A stretch of 64,000 nt of DNA. It comes from Apostichopus japonicus (Eukaryota > Echinodermata > Holothuroidea > Aspidochirotida > Stichopodidae). How positions within the stretch are numbered: position 1 is the stretch's first letter; every line of letters begins with the position of its first letter. Where the stretch lies: assembly GCF_037975245.1 (NCBI RefSeq), contig NC_092574.1, positions 1,192,001-1,256,000 of the forward strand, in the 5' to 3' direction. The notes beneath the pieces are model-generated. The model had not been told where the DNA came from, ran no database searches, and saw only the letters and a list, made by a program, of their open reading frames with translations. Shown here one piece after another: positions 26,001 to 38,000 of the stretch. Both the position numbers and the translations under genes were made by a program.

Positions 26001-29000
26001 ATATATAGTGGAAAATGGAAAGTGTTAACATATTAATGGTAAATACTGGGAGCAGTGTTTGACATCAAAAGCATTCAATCAAAATGCAATACATCAAAAT
26101 GTCATGTTATGAATTGAATTATTGTACTGCACCCTGCTAAGTAGACCAATAAGGACCCTGCTGTGAACCAGCAGACTGCAGTATACCTCCTCCTCATTTA
26201 GGACCTAGGATTCGCACCAGTGACTTTCAACAGGTATCTTTCAAGGTGTCCACTCAACCATGCTGGCTTTTTGAAAGTAATATTACTACTATATATATAT
26301 GATTATACCCACAAATATTCAAATGATTGCATCAGCCTGGGCTGGACAGACTGCATAATCAAGATATTCTTGAATAAGTTTAACAGAAAAAGAAGCTTTC
26401 ATAGTTAGCTTTGTTTTTGAGGCTGATTGTCAGGAGCCCAAAGGATTGGTACTTTCAGGGGATTGTGATTCATCAGCACTTTAAGACATTCCCTATACCC
26501 ACCCACCCACCCACCATACATGCATTGGTTAGCATACAATGCTATTCAGCATTGTATTCAGCGTGACTAAATGTTGGAACTACTTGGAATTAGTTTGTGT
26601 AGTTACACAGGAATGCAATCAAAAGGGGAGCATTCAATGAATTTGTGTTTTAGCCTACCTAAAAAAGGAGCATCTAGAAACAGGTTAGATTTGTTCATCA
26701 ATATGTTTATTTATTTGGGTATGAAGTGGGATGATGGGGGGGGGGGTGGGAGAGTGGAAAGGGGAGGGTCATCGTAATTATTAAAGTCCTGAATCCTGAT
26801 CATAATCTTGCTTGTTGTATTTGTTTAGGCAGAATTAAGTATAGAAATATTTGGACATTCCTATGTAACATATTATAATTATTACTTAGCTGAGTGAAAA
26901 GATTCACGTAATGTTACATGGTCCATTAAGAAGAGTGAATGAATGAATTATTATGAATTATTGTAAAGTGAAAATGTTTAATACATGGATATTAACTTCA
27001 GTCCTACCTGTACAGCATTATAACTTAATCAGTACAAGTCAATCCTGCTGCAGAAAAAGTTCTTTATTTTTATTTTCTGAGAATGTGATGCTCATTATAG
27101 AGTTCACGTAAATTCCCTTGTTCAAAGTACAAAAGAGAGGTTTAAAATTGCTGACTTTGGTTACATATTTTGGTTCATTTCTTGCGAGTTGAAGGTGCCT
27201 TGGATGGCCACAGATATCTGAACTCTTGTCCCACGCCTGTAGCCTAATTTCCTAATTTACAGCAGAAAGTTGCTCAATCAAGTTGATATTGAATAAAATC
27301 AATTGAAACGTTGAAATCCTGTCGACCGGATGATCAAAGCTATTTTGTTAATATTTGCTGGACTGCACTGGATGGTTCACCTGTAAGGGGATAATTATTT
27401 GACCTGAAGTTCAGCCTTTCTTTTTCCTCAAAACAGTAAATTGAATTCTAGCCACATTTGGCACTGGCTTAACTTATCACAAGATTTGCAAAAACAAACA
27501 AGAGGCCAGCCAAACTGTGTTGAGTAAATCCGTAGTAAAATCTTGATTGAAATTGAGTCTACTCTTGCATTGTATTATTTGTTTGTCAATTATTGAATTT
27601 TAAATAGTCAGCTGGATAGTTCAGTATCAGTTTGTCTCTGTGACCTCTGAGTAGTTTATCAGACAAACAGTATCTTTTGTTTTTGACAAAGGTTTTCCCT
27701 CTTTGAAGGTGTAAATGTTTAGAAAACGGTATTTGTGGTTTCAGAAAAGGAATCACTAAATGAGAATAAGTCACTGTAGGCTCCCTGCATTAATCCAGTC
27801 TCTTTGTGTCTGATTCAGTTGATATTATCAGTTTTCAGACTTGTTTAAATTTTCCCCCACAAATGACCAAAGCTTGACAAATAAGTGTTACCTTGGTTTA
27901 TGACTCATCAACTTTCAAATTGTAAACGCAGGATTAAAAATGAGAAGAAACTCATAAACGACCTTTTAATGCTGTGATTGATTTGATTATTTTACCATAA
28001 CATTTGTTATATTTTTCCTATCTAGTACCATCATTCTACTTCATTGAACCTGAATACAATGTTGATGAGAGTGCCGGTCACATCGAGGTACAAGTATGGC
28101 GTGCCGGTTCAGATTTGTCCCAGATGTCCAGCGTCACCGTCCGTTCCAGGCCATCAGATCCTGCCTCTGCTGTTGGTTAGTATATTAAGATCCACACAAG
28201 GAAAGCTGCGACTGGCTTTTAAGTATTATGGAACATGCAATGACTTAGAGATGTTCTAATTCAGAGTTGAGGTAGTTTGTTAAGTATAACTAAGAACGGA
28301 GGCTCCAGACGCTGCATTTGGAACAAGAGTGACAGATACATTGTTGAAAGACATATTTTATATAGAGGAAGTCTTTGGGGGTAGTACCTCCTCCTTTAAG
28401 TGTTCAGCAAGTGCCTTATCTTTAACAGGATCAGAAAAAGTGCCAATGTTGACAATTACCCTCAAAGTTTTCCACAGCTCATATTTATCCTTTACATTGA
28501 CTTGTAAAGATGATGATGTCTGCTGAGCCATCTGTTTCTCAGAAGACTTGGCTTGTCTGTAAACTGTGGCTAACCTTTACCTTAAGTCGAGCATGATAAT
28601 TTGAGGATTACCTTGGTGAAATCCCTGGCAATCATGCTCATCTTGTATCATAAATGAAGCATGAATATGAAGGTATAATAAGATGGGGTCAGGTCAAGCC
28701 GGGTGCACAGATGTTGCTAACTAGTCTTAAGCTTTTCTTCTGGAATACAAGACAAGACTTAATCCTGGTTGGATTTACACCTCAATTTGTGATCTTGACC
28801 CCATGGCATCGGGTGGGCAAAGAATCGTAGGATATAACGGTAATCATGTGGAATCCAGGTGTCTGTGTTTGTTTGTTTGAGGCTAGCTCTAGGATTTGCG
28901 GGCTGGGATTGATGTCATGGAAGAACCCCGCAGGTGCTACCATTTATTGCAGGCTCAAGTTAGGCATCTGCAAAGGTGAACCCAATTTATGAGGGAACAT

Positions 29001-32000
29001 GGATTTCTTATAACAATACTGAGTGCAAAGAGTAACAGTATTACTTGTGTTACACCACCTCTTACTCCCTCCTTTGTCTGTCTCAGTAAGAGAGAGATTG
29101 GGTGGGATATATATGGCACAGTGTAGCTAGGACTGTCAGATCAGTTCTGTGTTTCATGTCTTTTACTCACAGAGCTGAATATTTTATAGCTGTTACAAAG
29201 ATTGTCTTTCAGTGAAATATGAGGAGTGGAGGCAAGAGTGTTGCATTAATGCCAACAGAGCTCACAACTGTCTCACTTGTGAATGTGACTTGAGTTTATA
29301 CTCATCACGATACTTCTCATACATTCATAGCAATCAACCATGGACAAGACAGAATTAAATAGATATCATACATATCAATTATACAAACTTGACTGTCTCT
29401 ATGAGAAGCAAACCATGTCACCTGTTGTCTATATACAGTTTGAGTTCAAATCTCAGCTTCATGGCTGATTGAGTAGTACCAATACCAAACACTATTGTTG
29501 CCCATCCCTCTTCCCATGCAAGGTCATATGTGGGGAATGTCCTTAGCTGCTTGTGAATGGATTCCATGGAACCTTTATTCTAATGCAAAAGTCACTCTTA
29601 GTTACACCCTGGATAGACAGCAGTTCTTTCATTACATTATTGTCATTTTGTTACTCATTTCCTCGACTTGTCACTTTGTACACCATTCTTGTCACTTTGT
29701 CATATTAAAAGGTCAACAGAATTGCCCTGAAATATGCTGGAAAATCAAGCAATGGTCAGTGATTTTCAACCTTCAAGTCCCATTGTAATCTCACCTTCAA
29801 AGAGATAGTTGTCTGGTTGAACACTCCTCAATGTCTGGGAATATTTTTCAGGGTTTGAACCTCAAGGAATATTTGCTTGTTGACTTTTCAGCAGTGTTAG
29901 AAAACTGATGAGTTAAACAGCTGTGTTTTGTGTAACATGTAAGCCATTTAATACCAACATAACATGATACAATACTACATGCAATTGACAGGGGGGGGGG
30001 GGGGGGTTGTGGGTTGTGTCCACTTGTTCCTCCTTGTTCATTTACTAGTGAAGAATAATACCATTATGTGTGCACCTTCAGCCTGGTACAGTTCAGACTT
30101 AACTGTGGACCCATAATTACCTCCCATTGCTAGGTATGAGCAGGTGAGAAGTCACTCAGTTGGTGGAAATTGTCTAATATGGTCATCAGTAAGGTAATTG
30201 GAGTGGTCAATGCATTTCTGGTGGCAGGAGTGATGGTCAAGTCACAGGTGAATTCAACACAGGTGAAGAAAGTTGTATCAAATGTAAGCCTCAATACTGA
30301 GAACTGGGTGATGGATGGGGCATTAGCTGCTGTGGCTAATGATGTAATCTGTCAACAAAAACTAGTCTCATCTGGCCAGGTTTGCCAGAGGATAAAAAGG
30401 CAGGAAACATTTAAAACAAGAGCAAAAAACATATCCTACTTGGTAAAATGGAAAACCTTATAATCGTACTTGTTATTGCAGCGGGTGAGGATTACACTGG
30501 TATCAGCCGTAACTTGGACTTTGCTCCAGGAGTGACCATGCAGACAGTCCGTGTGTACATCCAAGATGACCTGGGTCAACCACGACTGGAGGGTGAAGAA
30601 ACATTTGAACTTGTCCTCAGGATGTCAATGAATGCGGTCTTGGGATCCCCTGAACACACCATCATCACCATTAACGACACAGTATCTGACTGTGAGTTAT
30701 AAAGCAGTTATTCCATAATACATCCAGTTAACTGTTGAGCATCAAAAATAAAGAAGTTATTCCTTTTGGAAGAATGATGATATGGGAGGGGGATGGTGGG
30801 GGGGCAGGGAGGGAGGGGGAGGGGGAGGGAAAGTAAATCAAAAGAAGTCTGATGAAAGTGATATAGTTGAACAAAAATGCTTGTAGCTATGTAAAATCGG
30901 TTTTCTTACATATCCTGTTCTGGGAAGCTTAGTCTTTTTCATTGTGCAGTGTCTGTAATTAATGGTATATATGTATATTTTTCATGTGGTTTCAGTGCCT
31001 AAGGTTCAGTTTGTTGAGCCCGAGATTGAGATTAACGAGAATGATGGCAATGTATCGGTCACCGTTATCCGTAGCGGAGATCTGTCCATTCCAAGCAGTG
31101 TCCGTTGCTACACTCGTCAAGGATCTGCCCAGGTCATGATGGACTATGATGAGAGACCAAACAACGTTGAATCTCTGATTACATTCTTGCCAGGTAAATA
31201 ACCAATTCAAACTGTGTTGTAAGAAAATACTAAATTCTTCATGACTGATAACGATTACCCAGAATACTTAGCAGAGTTATGCATTACAAGTGACTTGTCA
31301 GCTAGCGAGTCCATCCAGAAACATCTCCATAACACAACAACACAGAGAGCCTGCAGCTTAATTGTGTGACATGTTTAGTAAGAAGCAAATTTAGTGTGGA
31401 TAATTTTGCAATTAATGTCTTTTGTTTTTCTGACATTTTTCTCAGGTGAGAGAGAGAAGAAGTGTACTGTGTTGCTGATGGGAGACAATCTGTATGAGCC
31501 TGATGAGCAGTTCCGTATTGTCCTCGGCGATCCTCGTACAGGTGCCGGTCTCCAGGCTATGATTGGTGGTCTCAACGAAAGTGTCATTACTGTCCATGAT
31601 TTCGGAGATAGTAAGTTTCAAATCAATTTGAAGATCATTAAACAGCCATGTTAATGTCTACTTGATTATTCTCTGACAATCTTTTTACGTTATGCACCCA
31701 TATATAGCCATATACACTTCCAATATAATGAGTGTCATATTGTATATCGCTCTGTACTCTTTAACATGGTCAATTGCAGGTTCTGTAACGATACTTAACT
31801 GCTAAATTTGTAGAAGCTTCTCACATATGCAGAAGAATGCTAGCTTAGTGCTATTTCATTTCAAAGCTTCGTCAAGTTGAATTTTGTGTTCTGCTACTTT
31901 CAGGACCAATCATCAAATTCCCTGAGACCAGATTCACCGTCAGCGAACCACTTGACCCAGAGGGTGTTACTGTAGTAACCATCCCAGTCATCCGTATGGG

Positions 32001-35000
32001 TGATACCTCCCAGACCTCTGTGGTACGAGTCTACACCAAGGATGGATCCGCAAAGAGTGGTATCGACTACAACCCTCTGTCAGTAGGTCAGTTATCCAAC
32101 AACTATCCCTTCAAGTTAATTATCTCAAGTTAGGAAGCATGGATATGTAATTCTCATACTTCATGTATTTATCCAACAACTATTCCTTCAAGTTAATTAT
32201 CTCAAATTTGGAAGCATAGATATGTAATTCTCATACTTCATGTATTTATCCAACAACTATTCCTTCAAGTTAATTATCTCAAATTTGGAAGCATAGATAT
32301 GTAATTCTCATACTTCATGTATTTATCCAACAACTATTCCTTCAAGTTAGTTATCTCAAGTTAGGAAGCATGGATATGTAATTCTCATACTTCATGTATT
32401 TATCCAACAACTATTCCTTCAAGTTAATTATCTCAAATTTGGAAGCATAGATATGTAATTCTCATACTTCATGTATTTATCCAACAACTATTCCTTCAAG
32501 TTAGTTATCTCAAGTTAGGAAGCATGGATATGTAATTCTCATACTTCATGTATTTATCCAACAACTATTCCTTCAAGTTAGTTATCTCAAGTTAGGAAGC
32601 ATGGATATGTAATTCTCAGACTTCATGTATTTATCCAACAACTATTCCTTCAAGTTAGTTATCTCAAGTTAGGAAGCATGGATATGTAATTCTCAGACTT
32701 CATGTATTTATCCAACAACTATTCCTTCAAGTTAGTTATCTCAAGTTAGGAAGCATGGATATGTAATTCTCAGACTTCATGTATTTATCCAACAACTATT
32801 CCTTCAAGTTAATTATCTCAAATTTGGAAGCATAGATATGTAATTCTCATACTTCATGTATTTATCCAACAACTATTCCTTCAAGTTAGTTATCTCAAGT
32901 TAGGCAGCATGGATATGTAATTCTCATACTTCATGTATTTATCCAACAACTATTCCTTCAAGTTAGTTATCTCAAGTTAGGAAGCATGGATATGTAATTC
33001 TCAGACTTCATGTATTTATCCAACAACTATTCCTTCAAGTTAGTTATCTCAAGTTAGGAAGCATGGATATGTAATTCTCATACTTCATGTATTTATCCAA
33101 CAACTATTCCTTCAAGTTAGTTATCTCAAGTTAGGAAGCATGGATACTTCTCATACTTGGTGTGTCTGTGCATCACATTGAGTACAAGACCCCTATTGTT
33201 GTTGGTGGAGGTTTGTATTGCCACACACAGTAGACTGACTTGTCTGTCGTTACCATGCCATAGTGTAATTGTACATCAATATAGTTGTTCATTGTATTTT
33301 AAGAGCTATGTCTGGTGAACAGCCTTATGAAGTTATAAAAACATCAATGCAGTTTGCATTCTGGTTTACTTTTTATTCAAAATGTCAGTGTTTACTGATA
33401 ATTTCCTTACCCACTGAACTGAAAACAGAGTCTGGTATCAAAGCAATGATTTTTCTATAAACAATAAGATTAGCTGTAATCAACCTTTTGCCATTTGTAC
33501 CTTAATTGTCATGATTGAGTTTTGTCTATATTGTTTTGTTTTCCTGTGTAGAACTTGAATTTGGTTTCAATGTATCACAACACGTGGTAGAGATTGAGGT
33601 ACTTCCTGATGATGATCGTACTGAGATGAGGGAAGCCTTCACCATCCACCTTACCATGGATGAATTCATGATTGCTGACATTCAGGTAAGAAACATTACC
33701 AGAGACAAATTTTGCAAAATACATCTCATTTACCTAGAATATTCAGCTTGCCTTCACCTTAAAAATAACTTGGATGCAGTTAAACTGTGAAAAGCAGATG
33801 CTTTCTCTTATGCTATAAGTCTAATTACAATTAAAGTCTGCAGTTCTTAATGGAGGTAAACCTTTAGTATGGGGAATGTCCCATCAGCCCTGATAGTATA
33901 ATGCAAAAAAACACATGAAAGTTAAAACGTAGTAGAAGAATTACTTGGTTAATCTGAATGTTGAGAGTAATATTTGGCCAGCTCTAACTCAAGTAGTTCC
34001 ATACAATGACTACACATACAGTCTTATTACAGATTCAAGTAATTGCAAATGTCTGAGAGAGAAGTATCATGATACATCACATTCCAACCTTTTTTTCTCC
34101 TTTCTTTTGCTTGTAGATGAACCGTGCCATCATTTACATCCAACAAGAAGGCCAGAGTGCTGGAGTTACCTTCCCATCACCACCACTTGTTGCCTCTCTG
34201 CTTTACTATGATGAACCCAGCAACGTCATCATTCCACGTGGCTACCCCGTTGTGTGTATTACTGTAAGTATTAGCTGGAGTCCTTGTGTATATCATTACA
34301 TGATGTACATTACCTGACAACATTATACCATATGGCTATTCAGTTGTGTTTATTACTATAAATACTAACTGGAATGTGTATGTCAATAAATCACTTAATT
34401 GCATTATCACAATGGTTGTAGATCAACACAAAATAAATCTGTTAACTTTACTAACAAGTAATGCATTCTTCTGGTGCAGTAAAACTGATGTTCTCTTTGT
34501 CTGCATTTTGTGTGACAGGCCTGCAACCCAAAACATCCCGAGTTTGGTACATCTGGTCAGATTTGTGCAGATGAAGGCCTTAATAACACTCTGACCCAGT
34601 ATAGGTGGATGATCTCTGCTCAAACCAGTGAAAATGGAGTAACCTCTCCACTTAAACAAGTGGACAGTGATACCTTCTTCACAAGTACCAAGATGGTGAG
34701 TAGCATTTCTGATTCTGCAGCTGCTAGGGTTTTTGTTTTATATACAAAGTTCATCTTAAACACAGAGATTTCTAGAACTGAGAATGAAATCAGCAAAGTC
34801 TGCTTCTCATATCTAGATCCTTGTTACATAAGTTATACATAGTTATTTGTAAGAGCCTGTTTTCTTGTTGAAGTCTGCTTCTCATATCTAGATCCTTGTT
34901 ACATAAGTTATACATAGTTATTTGTAAGAGCCTGTTTTCTTGTTGCTATAGATCACCCTTGACAGTATCTACTTTGGAGCTGGCTCTAGAATTCAGTGCG

Positions 35001-38000
35001 TCGCCCGTCCTGTTGGTTCTGATGGTGTTCCAGGCCGTGAGGCTAGCAGTAACATTGTGACCGTCAGTACTGAAGAAGGTATGTGTATGCCACGGGATGC
35101 CAACGAGGTTGGAGCTGAACCATTCAACGCCAAGCTGAGATACGTTGGACCCAACGATCCTGATCATGCCAACAAAGTCAGAATTACCATCACAATGCCT
35201 CATGTTGGTGAGTTTGAATGTCTGCTCTGTACAAATCTTTTTCAGGTACCGTGAATCCAGACATCAATTGGCTTACTTATTCTTCGGCTATAGCTGCATT
35301 TGAATGTTAATGCATTGCAGTTTAACTTGGTCTCAGTGATCAAAGTGTTTGAATAGGTTGTTTTTGTAAGTTTTGCCAATCGTTGCTGTCATATCAAACA
35401 GAATAAACTTGTTAGACTTTGACATATATGGAAGATATCTTACTTGACCTTTTGTATCCATCAACTAGTTGTTTACTTTATCATAAATTTGGCAGCTGAT
35501 ACTGAATTAAATGCAAGTAATTTCCTAGGTCAGATCATCCTGCTGTGACTATACCTTACTTTGCATCAGACATTCCCTCTCAAGAAGTTAGTGGTGTGAA
35601 TCATTACCTCAGCAGTATCAATTATCAAGAAACTGTGTCAGATATACCAGGTCAAACAGAGTCAAGTGTAGAAAGTAGCACCTGTGGAGGTCATCCCTGG
35701 TCTGATGTGTTTCCTCTCTGGTCATCATTGGAATATAATATAGTGGTCTTCACCCTTTTGCATTTCAGGTTGGAAGTTTATGTAATCTTTGCTCATGCCT
35801 AAAGCTAGCCTTAATACCTCCCTCAAGAAACAGAATTCAGTACTTGATGACAAGTCCTTTACTTTCTTGGCTCCCCCTCCCCCTCCTAGTTTTGCAAAGT
35901 TTTGAAAATTTGCTCCATTTGGTACAAAATGATAAATAACCCTCCCTTTTATGTTAATTAGATGGACTTCTACCGGCCATTTCTACCCGTCAACTCACAA
36001 ACTTTGAGCTTGCTCTCAGCAAAGATGGATACCGTGTTGGCACTCATCGCTGCTCCAACCTTTTGGACATCTCGGAACTCCGAACAGACTATGGTTTTGT
36101 GACTGATGAGACCAAGAATCCTAATGTAATTGGTGAGGTGGCACCATACCAGTTTGACACTGCTCTCCGTAGTGATCAGACCCTCCGATTCTACCGAAAC
36201 CTGGACTTGGAATCCTGCTTGTGGGAGTTCGAGACCTACTATGACATGAGTGAGCTCTTGGAGGAGTGTGGTGGAGTTGTTGGTACAGATGGACAGGTTA
36301 GTACCCAAATGACTTTAGATGTTAATTCTTATAGCATGCATCCTGATCCTGTACAGGCAATTGATAGCAAACATTTAGCTCTTGACGGGACGTAGAGTCT
36401 AAAGGTAGATCAGATGCTTTTTGCCTTATACCTCTAACGATGCACTGAGTGTTCAAGAAACAGACCTGTTACTGCTTGATTAATATGATTAAGAAAATAG
36501 AGAGGCTGAGAGTATATAGAGACCGACCTTATCCAGACAAACAGCAACTTATGACTATTAAAGATGATTGTTATTTTATGTGTGTTAATCAGAAAAGTGT
36601 CAAATGGAGGCAGCTACTGAGATAACCTTAGCTTTGTGTTGGACCAATACCCAGATTTGACTGATGGTGTTACTTATGTCTCTCCTTAGGTCCTTGATTT
36701 GGTCCAATCTTACGTCAGCATGAAGGTCCCCCTCTATGTATCCTACATCTTCCATTCACCGGGCGGTACCGGTGGATGGCAACACTTTGACCAACAGTCT
36801 CAGATGCAGTTGACATTCGTCTACGATACCTCCATACTCTGGGACAATGGCATTGGAGCTCAGTCCTCAGACGCAGACCTCAGAGGTATGACACACCTCC
36901 TCAGTGGCTGTTTTACAGCATAGGCAATGAATGAGGAGGAGGGGGGGTGGTTTATTATCATATTCTGTTCCAGCATTGAGGATTTCATCCCAAAGACATG
37001 CAGTTAGTCATAACTACAATATATAGTATAAGAATATATATGATACAATATCTATAGTATAGAGTATACAAAATATAATATATATGATACAATATCTATA
37101 GTATAGAGTATACAAAATATAATATATATGATACAATATCTATAGTATAGAGTATACAAAATATAATATATATGATACAATATCTATAGTATAGAGTATA
37201 CAAAATATAATATATATGATACAATATCTATAGTATAGAGTATACAAAATATAATATAATGTATGTTTACAGTTGAGGTGTGAATTGTGTTGGTTATGTG
37301 CATAAGTATTAAGCAGAATACACATAAGTTCAGTAGCTAAGGCACTATCCTCACTATCCAGCACACTAAGCTATCACACTCTGTTGCTATAATGTGTAAA
37401 TGTGTATACATTATATACGTAGTAAATATGTTATTTGCAATCTCTGCACTTCTTATGTATATTCTGCCATTCATATTCATACTTAGGTAACTTGTACCCA
37501 ACCAGTATGAGGATTGATGAGAATGGACGCTTGGTTGTCAACTTCAGAACCGAAGCTTTATTCAATGGACAGTTTGTCCTGAATTACGAAGGTAAGTTAT
37601 CCATATAATAACCAGTGTAAGTTCAATAAGATGCTAAGATCTTCATGTTAGTTACTTTCTGTCTACTGTAATTTTCGAACCAACGTCTTGTAAAATCTGC
37701 TTTTCTTTACCAAATGTATCCTTTTAATTTGCTGATTATTGCAATTAAATAACAGGTTTTGTTGGTCTTTTAATCCTATACAAGCAGCCAGACAAGGGCA
37801 CAAGCTGGAATCCATAAGTTACATCTGCTTTCTGTTAGAAAGGACAAGCCATTGGTTAGATTTGTTCAATTTGAAATATATGTCGGTATTGTAATAATAA
37901 CTTTTCTTCTTGATTTATTTACTTTCTTTGTTGACAGCATCTCCACTCAGTTCCAGTGTAGTTTCCCAGGACCATCCCGGTCTTGGTTACACTCTCACTC

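Noticed and set aside
32091-33160. CRISPR-like regular array
   Set aside because: Whole 77-bp units repeat with no unique spacers, in a eukaryotic intron; a minisatellite.
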